Source of the DNA: an uncultured Mycoplasmatota bacterium | Lineage (GTDB): Bacteria; Bacillota_I; Bacilli_A; Mycoplasmatales; Mycoplasmoidaceae | Direction of reading: 5' to 3' | Length of the DNA: 64,000 nt | Assembly: GCA_949527715.1 (NCBI GenBank) | Contig: CATEWF010000001.1 | Location: 1-64,000, forward strand | In this document: positions 16,667-24,288 of the stretch, one piece after another | Numbering within the stretch: position 1 is the stretch's first letter | Layout: each line of letters begins with the position of its first letter | Translations under genes and position numbers: made by a program | The notes under the pieces: model-generated | Told to the model about the DNA's origin: nothing | Database searches by the model: none | The model's input: the letters and a program-made list of their open reading frames with translations, nothing else

Positions 16667-17077
16667 ATGGAAAAAAGATTTTTTAAAATCATTAGCAACA
16701 AAATTGATTCAATCAATAATGATATCGCAAATCTTCGTGAAGATATTAGTAAGGAACAAGACACTATTATGTTTGTAAAGAACCTTCAAATGAATACCGA
16801 AGAAGTGTTTGAATTGTGTCGTTATTTGGACTTGCTGACACGTTTGAAGGTATATGTTGAAAATTATATCAGTAGAGAAGAAAATAAGGATTATAATATC
16901 ATTATGGTGTTGGAACAAGCAAAAAACCGATATATGAATGACATGTTAAATCTTAAAGTTAATGCTTCTACTAGTAGTGTAATGTATAATCTACACGAGA
17001 TGTGCCGAATGACAGCATATCAGAAGTTAATTAAGTTTATTAATCAACTGATTAGAACTTTAACATCAATTAACTAA
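16667..17077 (+). CDS. All-helical hypothetical protein
   Basis: 136 residues, predicted almost entirely helical with long runs of spaced Ile/Leu (NKIDSINNDIANLREDI), so a coiled coil or helical bundle. The stop TAA lies inside the upstream part of the next promoter. Function unknown. Confidence 0.65.
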   Translation: MEKRFFKIISNKIDSINNDIANLREDISKEQDTIMFVKNLQMNTEEVFELCRYLDLLTRLKVYVENYISREENKDYNIIMVLEQAKNRYMNDMLNLKVNASTSSVMYNLHEMCRMTAYQKLIKFINQLIRTLTSIN

Positions 17078-17116
17078 AAACATTTGGATAATTCATATAT
17101 TCTTACTATCTTTGCA
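17070..17116 (+). promoter_or_regulatory. Bacteroidetes-type promoter
   Basis: TTAAC 17070-17074 (overlaps the upstream stop codon), TTTG 17083-17086, TATCTTTG 17107-17114. Confidence 0.75.
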
Positions 17117-17130
17117 CTATCAAATAAAAT

Positions 17131-17391
17131 ATGAACAATATGAAAGGAATTAAAACTAAATTGTTGAAGATGCTACCTAATAACAAGTATGTATCATTCA
17201 AGAATAGTCATAGTTTTTCTATTGATGAAGTAACATATCTGTTATGGGGTATTGAAAGAGAAGGTAAGAACATTTGGGTTGATATGGAAGATGATAGCGG
17301 ATTTATGAGCGGAAGGTATTATTATCCTTTTGTTGATATTGATGAGAGATTATATCCATATATTATGAAGTATCTTGAAAATGTAAAATAA
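17131..17391 (+). CDS. Hypothetical protein
   Basis: 86 residues from ATG 17131; ATG 17140 is an equal alternative. Basic start, then strand-rich (SFSIDEVTYLLWGIEREGKN), resembling short phage proteins of unknown role. Confidence 0.6.
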   Translation: MNNMKGIKTKLLKMLPNNKYVSFKNSHSFSIDEVTYLLWGIEREGKNIWVDMEDDSGFMSGRYYYPFVDIDERLYPYIMKYLENVK

Positions 17392-17395
17392 AAAT

Positions 17396-17687
17396 ATGAA
17401 TAAAAAAAGCATTGATTACTAAGATTAATAATCTTTATAACAAGTTTATTACAGAACGTGGTCATGAACCATTTTATGTAGAATGTAATGTAAAGTTTAA
17501 AGATGATGATGAGATAGAGGAAGGTGTAATCATTTCTTTCAAGGATTTTAATCCTGATACAGATGAATTTATCTTTTATTATTGTGAAGATATAAACGAT
17601 TTGGTTTATATGACTTCAGAAGAATGTGAAAGTGATTTCTATATCGTTGATGTTGTTGAATTTCTCGGCACAATACATAATGCTTAA
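17396..17687 (+). CDS. Acidic hypothetical protein, frame broken in a seven-A tract at codon 4
   Basis: ATG 17396 reads MNKKSIDY and stops. Removing one A from the run at 17402-17408 yields MNKKALITKINNLYNKFIT and an open frame to 17687 (about 96 residues). Otherwise only a TTG at 17412 is available. The C-terminal two thirds are acidic and strand-rich. Function unknown. Confidence 0.6.
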
Positions 17688-17693
17688 CATTCT

Positions 17694-17740
17694 TTAACTA
17701 AATAAATTTGCTCATTATAAATAAATTCACTACCTTTGTA
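17694..17740 (+). promoter_or_regulatory. Bacteroidetes-type promoter
   Basis: TTAAC 17694-17698, TTTG 17707-17710, TACCTTTG 17731-17738. The -33 box is followed by CTC rather than the usual GGT. Confidence 0.75.
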
Positions 17741-17763
17741 GTATCAAAATAAAACAATAGAAT

Positions 17764-18354
17764 ATGGAAAAGAAAATTTATCAAATTGAGGTGCTTAAAG
17801 CAACAAAGCAGGAATTGGTTGATAATATCATACCTGATGGTCTTTATTCATTTGATGTTTTTGAAACAAAGGAAGAAGCCGAGAAATGGATGAGCGTTTA
17901 TGGATATGGTAGCGGTGTCATTGATTACAAAATAGTTGAATATAACGAAAGTGATATTGAAGACTATAATATCGTAACCGCTCCGACCGAAGATGATATT
18001 TGTGATGAGTGGTGTCCTCATTGTGGAAGTGAAGTTCAACTGAAATGTGAATTTAAAGTACAAAGATGCCCTGAATGTGGAAAACTGATTGTGCCTTGTA
18101 ATCTTTGTAATCACGATTTATGCGATTGTTCTAAGTGCAAACTAAATAAGCGTTGTTCTTCAAGCAATAAATGTATTGATGTGCAGTTAAAGGGAAAATA
18201 TAAACTTGTTATTTATGAATTTTCTTATGGTTTAAGGGGAGATTTATATGAAATGATTGAACCTAATAAGTATGTAAAGACAAGTTCCGCAAAATTCTAT
18301 AATAGTGATTGTGATGCAACTGAATATCGTGTAAAAGAATATTTTGGTTTTTAA
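17764..18354 (+). CDS. Cysteine-cluster zinc-ribbon protein
   Basis: 196 residues. The N-terminal 75 residues are alpha/beta (KEEAEKWMSVYGYG). Then C84/C87 and C102/C105 form a four-Cys zinc ribbon, followed by seven more Cys at 112, 115, 120, 122, 125, 131 and 137. Two or three metal sites are likely. The C-terminus is a small strand-rich tail. Could act in nucleic-acid or protein binding; no enzyme signature. Sole gene of its unit. Confidence 0.75.
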   Translation: MEKKIYQIEVLKATKQELVDNIIPDGLYSFDVFETKEEAEKWMSVYGYGSGVIDYKIVEYNESDIEDYNIVTAPTEDDICDEWCPHCGSEVQLKCEFKVQRCPECGKLIVPCNLCNHDLCDCSKCKLNKRCSSSNKCIDVQLKGKYKLVIYEFSYGLRGDLYEMIEPNKYVKTSSAKFYNSDCDATEYRVKEYFGF

Positions 18355-18360
18355 CCATAT

Positions 18361-18408
18361 TTAACTAAAAAATATTTGGTGGTTTAAGAAATTATTCTTA
18401 TTTTTGCA
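18361..18408 (+). promoter_or_regulatory. Bacteroidetes-type promoter
   Basis: TTAAC 18361-18365, TTTG 18375-18378, weaker -7 TATTTTTG 18399-18406. Confidence 0.7.
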
Positions 18409-18433
18409 ATATCAAATCAAAAATAATATAACA

Positions 18434-18889
18434 ATGAAAGTATCTTTTTCAAAAATTACATTTGAGCAATTTATCAAACTTCTTGGTACAATGAATAACG
18501 CAGAATTCTGTAATTTTATTAATTGTTTGATGGAAGTCTGCCAAACTGACTACACTTTGTTTAATAATAACAAAATGTTTAATGGTAAACACGAATGGGA
18601 ATGTTATTTCATAGACGATGATGGTACTTTGTTTGATGAAAGTATGTCAAAAATCATTGATAAGTTAAACAAGTTCAAGAATGACTATGATTTTTCCCTA
18701 TTGACAGATAAAAATGAAATTATTTTTTATAAGAATGATAATTTCAAAAAAGAAATAATGGAACTTCCTATTATTAAAAAGTGTTTTGAAGATAAAGATG
18801 CTTGGGCAAATGAAAAACATACGACTGGTTATAGTTGTGATTGTTATCAGTATATAATGGAATATTGCGATATATCTGTTTTATTTTAG
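18434..18889 (+). CDS. Hypothetical protein
   Basis: 151 residues from ATG 18434; the in-frame TTG at 18404 lies in the promoter. Begins MKVSFSKITFEQFIKLLG, ends with TAG. Alpha/beta, soluble, unknown function. Confidence 0.65.
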   Translation: MKVSFSKITFEQFIKLLGTMNNAEFCNFINCLMEVCQTDYTLFNNNKMFNGKHEWECYFIDDDGTLFDESMSKIIDKLNKFKNDYDFSLLTDKNEIIFYKNDNFKKEIMELPIIKKCFEDKDAWANEKHTTGYSCDCYQYIMEYCDISVLF

Positions 18890-18910
18890 TTATTTGTTTT
18901 TTTAAATTTT

Positions 18911-18957
18911 TTAACGTGGAATATTTGGTTATTCCACGTTTTTTTATTACCTTTGCA
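18911..18957 (+). promoter_or_regulatory. Promoter with an 11-bp palindrome around the -33 box
   Basis: TTAAC 18911-18915, TTTG 18924-18927, TACCTTTG 18948-18955. AACGTGGAATA (18913-18923) and TATTCCACGTT (18930-18940) are perfect inverted repeats with the -33 TTTG in the 6-base loop. A dimeric regulator bound here would cover the -33 box. Confidence 0.85.
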
Positions 18958-18983
18958 TTGTCAAATTAAAAACAGATATAACA

Positions 18984-19298
18984 ATGAATACAATGGTTTT
19001 AAAAAAGGAGAGAGAAATTATTAAGTCAGCAAAGAAAGTAGCACTCAAGGATGGCTATGAACAAATTATTTATCTTCAAAGTGAAAAATATAGCGAGGGA
19101 CTAACAGAAGAAGAACGCTATTCTTTTAGCCGATTATATAGTAATTTAAATTTGTTTAATTCAAGAGAAGATTTAGTTATCGGTATCGTTGATATAACTT
19201 ACAATATATATGGTTGTCCCGTAGTAGAATATATTTCGGCAAGAAAATTTCCTGAGAAAATTAAGAAGATGTTAAAGAATTACAATGTTGCTTTTTAA
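18984..19298 (+). CDS. Hypothetical protein
   Basis: 104 residues. Basic helix at the start, then DLVIGIVDITYNIYGCPVVEY. Function unknown. Single gene behind the palindrome-bearing promoter, so it may be specially regulated. Confidence 0.6.
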   Translation: MNTMVLKKEREIIKSAKKVALKDGYEQIIYLQSEKYSEGLTEEERYSFSRLYSNLNLFNSREDLVIGIVDITYNIYGCPVVEYISARKFPEKIKKMLKNYNVAF

Positions 19299-19304
19299 CA
19301 TCAA

Positions 19305-19351
19305 TTAACAAAAATAATTTGGTGGTTTCAGAAAAAATGACTACCTTTGCA
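19305..19351 (+). promoter_or_regulatory. Bacteroidetes-type promoter
   Basis: TTAAC 19305-19309, TTTG 19318-19321, TACCTTTG 19342-19349. The spacer has an imperfect inverted repeat (GGTGGTTTC facing ATGACTACC). Confidence 0.75.
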
Positions 19352-19376
19352 ATGTGAAACTTAAAAGACAAAGAAT

Positions 19377-19565
19377 ATGATAATACTTGGTTTTGATAAA
19401 GAACAATACAAGAAAGAAGAACTTGATAAACTTAACAAAAAGTATCTTTATGAGGAGGCTTGTGATAATGATATGGTCATAATCCTTGAAGATATTAAAG
19501 ATTTTCAAGATTATCTTAATTCAGTTACTAATCATTCAAACGAATATTGGTGGTATTTCATTTAA
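19377..19565 (+). CDS. Small acidic hypothetical protein
   Basis: 62 residues, Glu/Asp/Lys-rich, ends WWYFI. No motif. First gene of a two-gene unit. Confidence 0.55.
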   Translation: MIILGFDKEQYKKEELDKLNKKYLYEEACDNDMVIILEDIKDFQDYLNSVTNHSNEYWWYFI

Positions 19566-19595
19566 ACATTAAACAAATTAAAAAACAAACAGATT

Positions 19596-20114
19596 ATGGA
19601 AAATAAGAATAGTATCTTTGCAGAAGTAGTAATTGATTTTTTTGATGATATTAAAAATCATTGGACTGTTGACACTTGGAAAACCGATGACGATAACGAA
19701 GAAGGTGTTGTCGTTGCAAGAATTAATCTGAAAGGTGAAATTGAGTGGGAAGTAGAAGAAGCAAAGAATGACCCCTTTGTAAAAGAGGAATTGGAGCGTT
19801 TCTTTGACGATAGACTTTTCTCCGTTAAAGATGAAAATCGTATCAATGACGAAATTGTTAAATACATTAAGTCAATGAGCAATAACGATGAAAAGGGATG
19901 GTCAATTCTTTCAAAAGATGGAAATTGTCAATATGATATTGAAAAGAAGTACATCCTAGGCACATATAAACATTGCGCTGGTTTCGATGGCTGTGATATA
20001 TTCAGAGTTGAAGAACTATCAAGAGATGATGATTATGAAAGATTTGCCGATTGGATTTTGGAAGATATTAATACAGGTACAGGAGAGGAATATGTAATTC
20101 AGTTGGATTATTAA
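19596..20114 (+). CDS. Acidic hypothetical protein
   Basis: 172 residues, strongly acidic, soluble. A middle segment GNCQYDIEKKYILGTYKH is followed by DGCDIFRVEEL. Function unknown. The strong acidity could suit a DNA mimic, but nothing specific supports that. Confidence 0.65.
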   Translation: MENKNSIFAEVVIDFFDDIKNHWTVDTWKTDDDNEEGVVVARINLKGEIEWEVEEAKNDPFVKEELERFFDDRLFSVKDENRINDEIVKYIKSMSNNDEKGWSILSKDGNCQYDIEKKYILGTYKHCAGFDGCDIFRVEELSRDDDYERFADWILEDINTGTGEEYVIQLDY

Positions 20115-20120
20115 TATTTT

Positions 20121-20167
20121 TTAACAAGAAATATTTGGTAGTGAATTTTTTATTCACTACCTTTGCA
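20121..20167 (+). promoter_or_regulatory. Promoter with perfect 10-bp palindromic spacer
   Basis: TTAAC 20121-20125, TTTG 20134-20137, TACCTTTG 20158-20165. GGTAGTGAAT (20137-20146) and ATTCACTACC (20152-20161) are identical to the arms in the 14912 promoter, with a TTTTT loop instead of AAAAA. Confidence 0.85.
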
Positions 20168-20211
20168 TTAACAAATAAAAAAGTAATAACAATTAAATAA
20201 TATTTTAAAAT

Positions 20212-21270
20212 ATGTGTTTATGTAGTCATAATGTTAAGCCTTTTGTAAGTGATAAGGATATTGTAGTTTATAAACGATTTGTTAAAGATGATGATGGAAA
20301 GTTTATAACTCCACATCAAATGAAACTTATCAAACTTGGTGAAGTAATGCAAGCAAATGGTACTTTGCCAGAGTTGCCATTGGATTATTCTGATAATCAA
20401 ATTGGCGAGGGTGTAATACATGCTTATATTAAAGATGATATTATTGAAAGTGTAAAAAATTGTGGACTTTTTGCAAAAGCAATTATTAAGGCAGGTACAC
20501 CTTTTTTTGTTCAATTTGATATGGAAGAAATTGCATCTCGTGAACTTTTTATTACCGATGAAATTGTAGAGGATAATGGTCATTATGATGAAGTTTTTAC
20601 CAATTTGAAAGAAACTCGTGAGGTTATTTATAATCTTATGAGAGAACAAATTAGTTCAAATAATGGTGTTAAGGTTGGTGATGTACTTTTATCTGATAAG
20701 AAAACTTTTGTGACCCCTGATAATATCAAGAAAGATATGAAGATTATTGGTGTCGTAAGTTATATTCATACTAATGGTCAACCTCATATTATTTCATTGA
20801 AACAAGAATGTCGTAGTTGGTATAACGATAGGTATTGTGATACTTTGGTTAATGTAGTTAATTCTTATAATGAAGCGGTTAATGATTTTAACGGAAAGGA
20901 ATATACTGAACGACTTCTTAAAGAAGTTAAGAATAAGTTAAGCGATTATCCTGCCCTTGAATATTGTGCCGAATATTTTACCGAAGGAACACAGAAAGGT
21001 GATTGGGTATTTGATTCAACAGGTGAGATATTGCAAACAATTCGTAATGCCTATTTGGTAAATGTTACTATTGATAAAATTAATGAGATTAATCCAAATA
21101 TTAAGGCAGAACCAATTATCTATGGGACGTATTATTGGGCTTCAGCAGAGTACAGTCAGACGAGTGCTTGGAGTTGCAACACTGGCTATGCGTATGTCGG
21201 CTACAACTTCAATAAGTGGCATAGCTATTACGTCCGTCCGTCTCTCGCTCTTGACGTAGCGCAAGCGTAG
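20212..21270 (+). CDS. Variable C-type-lectin-fold protein, probable DGR target
   Basis: 352 residues. The N-terminal part (MCLCSHN..., DIVVYKRFVK) resembles a module found in Bacteroidetes phage and plasmid proteins. The last 45 residues switch to YYWASAEYSQTSAW ... HSYYVRPSLAL. This is the pattern of the C-type-lectin / formylglycine-enzyme fold in variable proteins of diversity-generating retroelements, with W-S-x-E-Y and a closing V-R-P. The DNA from about 21120 to 21270 is far richer in G and C than the rest of the gene and has many TAC, AAC and AGT codons at surface positions, as adenine mutagenesis produces. No reverse transcriptase or template repeat is in the window. Likely a receptor- or ligand-binding protein. 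Confidence 0.75.
   Translation: MCLCSHNVKPFVSDKDIVVYKRFVKDDDGKFITPHQMKLIKLGEVMQANGTLPELPLDYSDNQIGEGVIHAYIKDDIIESVKNCGLFAKAIIKAGTPFFVQFDMEEIASRELFITDEIVEDNGHYDEVFTNLKETREVIYNLMREQISSNNGVKVGDVLLSDKKTFVTPDNIKKDMKIIGVVSYIHTNGQPHIISLKQECRSWYNDRYCDTLVNVVNSYNEAVNDFNGKEYTERLLKEVKNKLSDYPALEYCAEYFTEGTQKGDWVFDSTGEILQTIRNAYLVNVTIDKINEINPNIKAEPIIYGTYYWASAEYSQTSAWSCNTGYAYVGYNFNKWHSYYVRPSLALDVAQA
21121..21267 (+). repeat. Putative DGR variable region
   Basis: Sharp rise in G+C at about 21121, continuing to the stop codon. The end GTCCGTCCGTCTCTCGCT is GC-rich, as the 3' homing site of a variable region is. A template repeat would match this stretch except at adenines; none is present in these 64 kb. Confidence 0.6.
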
Positions 21271-21307
21271 TCTTTCTTATTGCATTTTGCAATTACTTAA
21301 TTCTCTT

Positions 21308-21345
21308 TATCTTATGACTTTTCAGAGTCATAAGATATTTTTTAT
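21308..21345 (+). terminator. Rho-independent terminator
   Basis: TATCTTATGACT (21308-21319) pairs perfectly with AGTCATAAGATA (21326-21337) around a 6-base loop, followed by a T-rich run. It ends the variable-protein unit. Confidence 0.85.
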
Positions 21346-21366
21346 TTAACAAAGAATTAGCATCTT

Positions 21367-21413
21367 TTAACAAAAATAATTTGGATAATAAGGAAAATAG
21401 TATTACCTTTGCA
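21367..21413 (+). promoter_or_regulatory. Bacteroidetes-type promoter
   Basis: TTAAC 21367-21371, TTTG 21380-21383, TACCTTTG 21404-21411. Confidence 0.8.
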
Positions 21414-21450
21414 TTGTCAATTTAAAGATAATAATTAAAACAATAAGATT

Positions 21451-22032
21451 ATGGGACAAAGAACACAGATTTTGGTAGTAAGAGAAAATAACAAAGGCGA
21501 AAAGAACGCTAAGTTTTATCATCATCAATGGGGTTTTGGCAGAGTTATGTACCTTGCTCTTATGGATGCCTATATGAATGATTATAATAAGGAGTCTTTT
21601 AAGAGTGGCTATAATTTCCTTAATAACAAGGATTTTACTACCAATGGTAAAATTTATGATGTAACAACAGAGGTACCTAAAGAAGTATTAAGTGTCGTTG
21701 ATGTAACTGATTTTGAAACAATTAAAAATGTTTTTGAATTCGGTGACAATAATAATGGAGGTCTTGTTATTTCAATTAAAGAAGGCACTAAACATTATGA
21801 TGGTGCAGATTTTAAGATTGGTTTCCTTTTGGGTGAAGAAGATAGTTACACCTATGATAGTAAGACTAATGAACGAATTGACATTGAAAAGCCTTTTTCA
21901 CGTTATTTGACACCTCAAGAATATGGAAAAATGAATGGCGGTTGTTCATATTCAGACGAGAAATTTGTGAAAATGTTTACTGATTTTTGTGAATATTTTG
22001 GTATTGAATATTTGTCTAATGTTAATGAATAA
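21451..22032 (+). CDS. Conserved phage protein (MGQRTQILV family)
   Basis: 193 residues. The start MGQRTQILVVRENNKGEK followed by FYHHQWGFGRVMYLALMDAY is a strongly conserved hypothetical family I associate with Bacteroidetes phages. The clustered His and Trp (YHHQWGFGR) suggest a functional site, but no activity is known. Soluble, acidic C-terminal half. First gene of a four-gene unit. Confidence 0.75.
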   Translation: MGQRTQILVVRENNKGEKNAKFYHHQWGFGRVMYLALMDAYMNDYNKESFKSGYNFLNNKDFTTNGKIYDVTTEVPKEVLSVVDVTDFETIKNVFEFGDNNNGGLVISIKEGTKHYDGADFKIGFLLGEEDSYTYDSKTNERIDIEKPFSRYLTPQEYGKMNGGCSYSDEKFVKMFTDFCEYFGIEYLSNVNE

Positions 22033-22036
22033 AGAT

Positions 22037-22156
22037 ATGAAAGATTGTTTTGATTGCAAGTTTATGAAATGTTGTGGTTATAAGTGTTATATGTGTACTT
22101 TACATGACGAACAAGTCAGTAGCGGTCATAAATGTGACGATTTTGAAGAAGAATAA
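22037..22156 (+). CDS. Cysteine-rich 39-residue protein
   Basis: Seven Cys in 39 residues (CFDC, MKCCGYKCYMC, HKCDDF), with the spacing of a small zinc-binding or redox protein, and an acidic tail. The start is 4 bases after the previous stop. Function unknown. Confidence 0.55.
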   Translation: MKDCFDCKFMKCCGYKCYMCTLHDEQVSSGHKCDDFEEE

Positions 22157-22179
22157 TTTTTAATTAAAAAACTTTTGTT

Positions 22180-22530
22180 ATGAATATAGCATATTATATA
22201 ATATCTATTTATGTATTGCTTTTTATTGTATATATTATATTGTTTTATAATAGTACATTTTATAATATAGTTTTTAATAGGGAAGAATATAAAATATTAA
22301 AGGAATTAAATCATCTTGATATTAGTGAATTTAGTCATGTTGATATTTTTATGTTTCATAATGAGCAATGGCATAAATTTAAATGTAATAAATATCCTAA
22401 TTGGAGCATTAATGTAGTTAATAATCAACCTGCATTTATTTCAGATGAAAAAACGCATGAATGTATTGTGTCTGATTTTTATAAAAAGGGTTATAATAAA
22501 CTAACTAAAAAATTAATGGCTGTAATTTAA
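22180..22530 (+). CDS. Membrane-anchored hypothetical protein
   Basis: 116 residues. One N-terminal membrane helix (about 4-25) is followed by a soluble domain with HNEQWHKFKC and SDEKTHECIVSDFYKKGY. Topology suggests a cytoplasmic or periplasmic domain held at the inner membrane. Unknown family. Confidence 0.65.
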   Translation: MNIAYYIISIYVLLFIVYIILFYNSTFYNIVFNREEYKILKELNHLDISEFSHVDIFMFHNEQWHKFKCNKYPNWSINVVNNQPAFISDEKTHECIVSDFYKKGYNKLTKKLMAVI

Positions 22531-22537
22531 TGATTAT

Positions 22538-22777
22538 ATGTTTGGAATAATGACAGATAAAACAATAATAAATTCACAAGAAGAATTAAATTTTTATATT
22601 AAACAAATAGAAAATGGTGAAATTTATGGTGATAAATTTCTATATTATGGTGATTATTATGCTGAAAAATTTCCTTGTGTTCTTGGTTTAACTATTGATT
22701 TTAATGACTATAGTATGCAATATTCTGCAACTGCCTATGGTGTTATTGTATATATGGATGATTTTAACATCAATTAA
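22538..22777 (+). CDS. Hypothetical protein
   Basis: 79 residues from ATG 22538; ATG 22550 is possible. Alpha then beta, acidic end. Its stop codon is part of the TTAAC element of the next promoter. Confidence 0.55.
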   Translation: MFGIMTDKTIINSQEELNFYIKQIENGEIYGDKFLYYGDYYAEKFPCVLGLTIDFNDYSMQYSATAYGVIVYMDDFNIN

Positions 22778-22820
22778 CACGAAATATTTGGTAGTTTCAA
22801 GAAAAATGGCTACCTTTGCA
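22774..22820 (+). promoter_or_regulatory. Bacteroidetes-type promoter
   Basis: TTAAC 22774-22778, TTTG 22787-22790, TACCTTTG 22811-22818. Imperfect spacer palindrome (GGTAGTTTC facing GGCTACC). Confidence 0.8.
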
Positions 22821-22862
22821 TTGTCAAATTAAACAAACAAATAACTTTAAAAATAAGAAATT

Positions 22863-23423
22863 ATGGGACAGTATTTTAAACCATGTGTATTGAGTAAGAA
22901 TTACAAAACAAACAAGAAAACACCTGTTATTGCAAGTCTTACTTCTTGGGATTACTCGAATGGTGCTAAACTTATGGAGCATTCATGGGTAGGTAACAGA
23001 TTTGTCAAAGCTGCAATTAAACTAATTGCAATGTATAAAGCACATCCGTTTGTGTGGTGTGGTGATTACGCAGACGAAATCTTTATCAATCAGGATAACA
23101 AAGAGTGTAATGCTTATGAAATCGCCAATTCTTTTGATGTTGAGCGTTTTGACGAAATGACAAAGGAGCATAATGTAGAAGAAGAATATAAGTATATTAT
23201 AAATTACACAAAACGACAATATGTAGAAATTCCAGATTATGATGAAAATGTTTGGACTATACATCCGCTTCCGCTTCTTTGTGCTGATGGAAATGAACGA
23301 GGCGGTGGTGATTATCACGGAATTAATATGGATGTTGTTGGTAGTTGGGCATATGACAGAATTGGAGTAACTAATAAGCGACCTCATTATAAGAAAATCA
23401 AGGTTGAATTTAGCGAAAAGTAA
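22863..23423 (+). CDS. Conserved phage protein (MGQYFKP family)
   Basis: 186 residues. MGQYFKPCVL at the start and the central HPFVWCGDYADE and HPLPLLCADGNERGGGDY are conserved features of a hypothetical family I associate with phages. The many His, Asp and Cys in the core suggest a catalytic or metal site, but the function is unknown. Ends before a strong terminator. Confidence 0.7.
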   Translation: MGQYFKPCVLSKNYKTNKKTPVIASLTSWDYSNGAKLMEHSWVGNRFVKAAIKLIAMYKAHPFVWCGDYADEIFINQDNKECNAYEIANSFDVERFDEMTKEHNVEEEYKYIINYTKRQYVEIPDYDENVWTIHPLPLLCADGNERGGGDYHGINMDVVGSWAYDRIGVTNKRPHYKKIKVEFSEK

Positions 23424-23444
23424 ATGAGTTAATAATTTTACATT

Positions 23445-23488
23445 TATCTTATGGTTTATTTTATAAATTTAAGCCATAAGATATTTTA
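23445..23488 (+). terminator. Rho-independent terminator
   Basis: TATCTTATGG (23445-23454) pairs with CCATAAGATA (23474-23483), followed by TTTTAATT. The loop is long (19 bases). The left arm shares TATCTTATG with the 21308 terminator. Confidence 0.75.
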
Positions 23489-23495
23489 ATTTAAT

Positions 23496-23900
23496 ATGAA
23501 GTTATTTCATTTATCGGAAGTAAACCATAATAATAAAGTATTTAAACCGAGAGTACCATATTCAGTTTTAAGTAATGGTTGGGGTAGCATCACTGAAGAT
23601 GTTAAAACTAAAAGAGTTTGTTTTTCAAAAACAATTACGGGAGCATATTATGCTATAAATTTTGAAGGTGGGTATAATACCTTATATGTTCACGTTCCTG
23701 AAAACCTTAATGAAATTATTGCAAGGAATAAAATATATAAACCTACTGAAAAAGAAGTGCAAGATGCTGACTATACAGATGAAATATGGGTAAAGTGTCC
23801 TGTCAAGATGAAATGTATTGGAAAAATACAAATTGGATATACGTTAAATTATTATGAAAATCGCCCAAAAGTTCATTTTAAATATTTGGAGAGATATTAA
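23496..23900 (+). CDS. Hypothetical protein with PRVP...CFS motif
   Basis: 134 residues. FHLSEVNHNNKVFKPRVP, then KRVCFSKTITGAYYAI, YVHVPEN and CPVKMKCIGKI. The order of motifs matches a small phage and bacterial family I have seen annotated only as hypothetical. The layout is loosely like ADP-ribosyltransferase-type folds (F-H-L-S at the start, a C-F-S strand), but catalytic residues cannot be assigned. It lies between a terminator and the next promoter, so it is probably read through from upstream. Confidence 0.65.
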   Translation: MKLFHLSEVNHNNKVFKPRVPYSVLSNGWGSITEDVKTKRVCFSKTITGAYYAINFEGGYNTLYVHVPENLNEIIARNKIYKPTEKEVQDADYTDEIWVKCPVKMKCIGKIQIGYTLNYYENRPKVHFKYLERY

Positions 23901-23906
23901 GATTTA

Positions 23907-23953
23907 TTAACTATAAAAATTTGCATAGTTCAAAAAAAGTTCATATCTTTGCA
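23907..23953 (+). promoter_or_regulatory. Bacteroidetes-type promoter
   Basis: TTAAC 23907-23911, TTTG 23920-23923, TATCTTTG 23944-23951. Drives the RNA-ligase unit. Confidence 0.75.
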
Positions 23954-23978
23954 TTATCAAAATTGAAGAGGATATAAT

Positions 23979-24266
23979 ATGAAAAAAGAAAACAAAAAAG
24001 TATATATCTTGACTAGAACCTATAACGGAAGTGATGCTGATGTTTTGGGTGTATATGAAGACAAGGATGCACTATTTAATGACTTGAATAATTGGCTATC
24101 AGAATATTATATTGAACAAACCAATGATGAAGAAGATGAATATTTGTCTAAGGATGAGTATGTTGAAAACATCATTGATGGTTTGAAAGAATGTGATAAA
24201 TACTATGAAGAATTATTTGATGAAACATTCTTTATTTCAGCCCAAGATATGAATACAATGTATTAA
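23979..24266 (+). CDS. Hypothetical protein
   Basis: 95 residues, acidic. A strand-helix start (VYILTRTYNGSDADVLGVYEDKDAL) fits a small phage family of unknown function. Directly upstream of the RNA ligase gene. Confidence 0.65.
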   Translation: MKKENKKVYILTRTYNGSDADVLGVYEDKDALFNDLNNWLSEYYIEQTNDEEDEYLSKDEYVENIIDGLKECDKYYEELFDETFFISAQDMNTMY

Positions 24267-24288
24267 CAATATTAATTTATATAAAAAT

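Noticed and set aside
21062..21259. Second frame over the variable region
   Set aside because: It is open only because of the GC-rich variable stretch and reads low-complexity Leu/Arg sequence.
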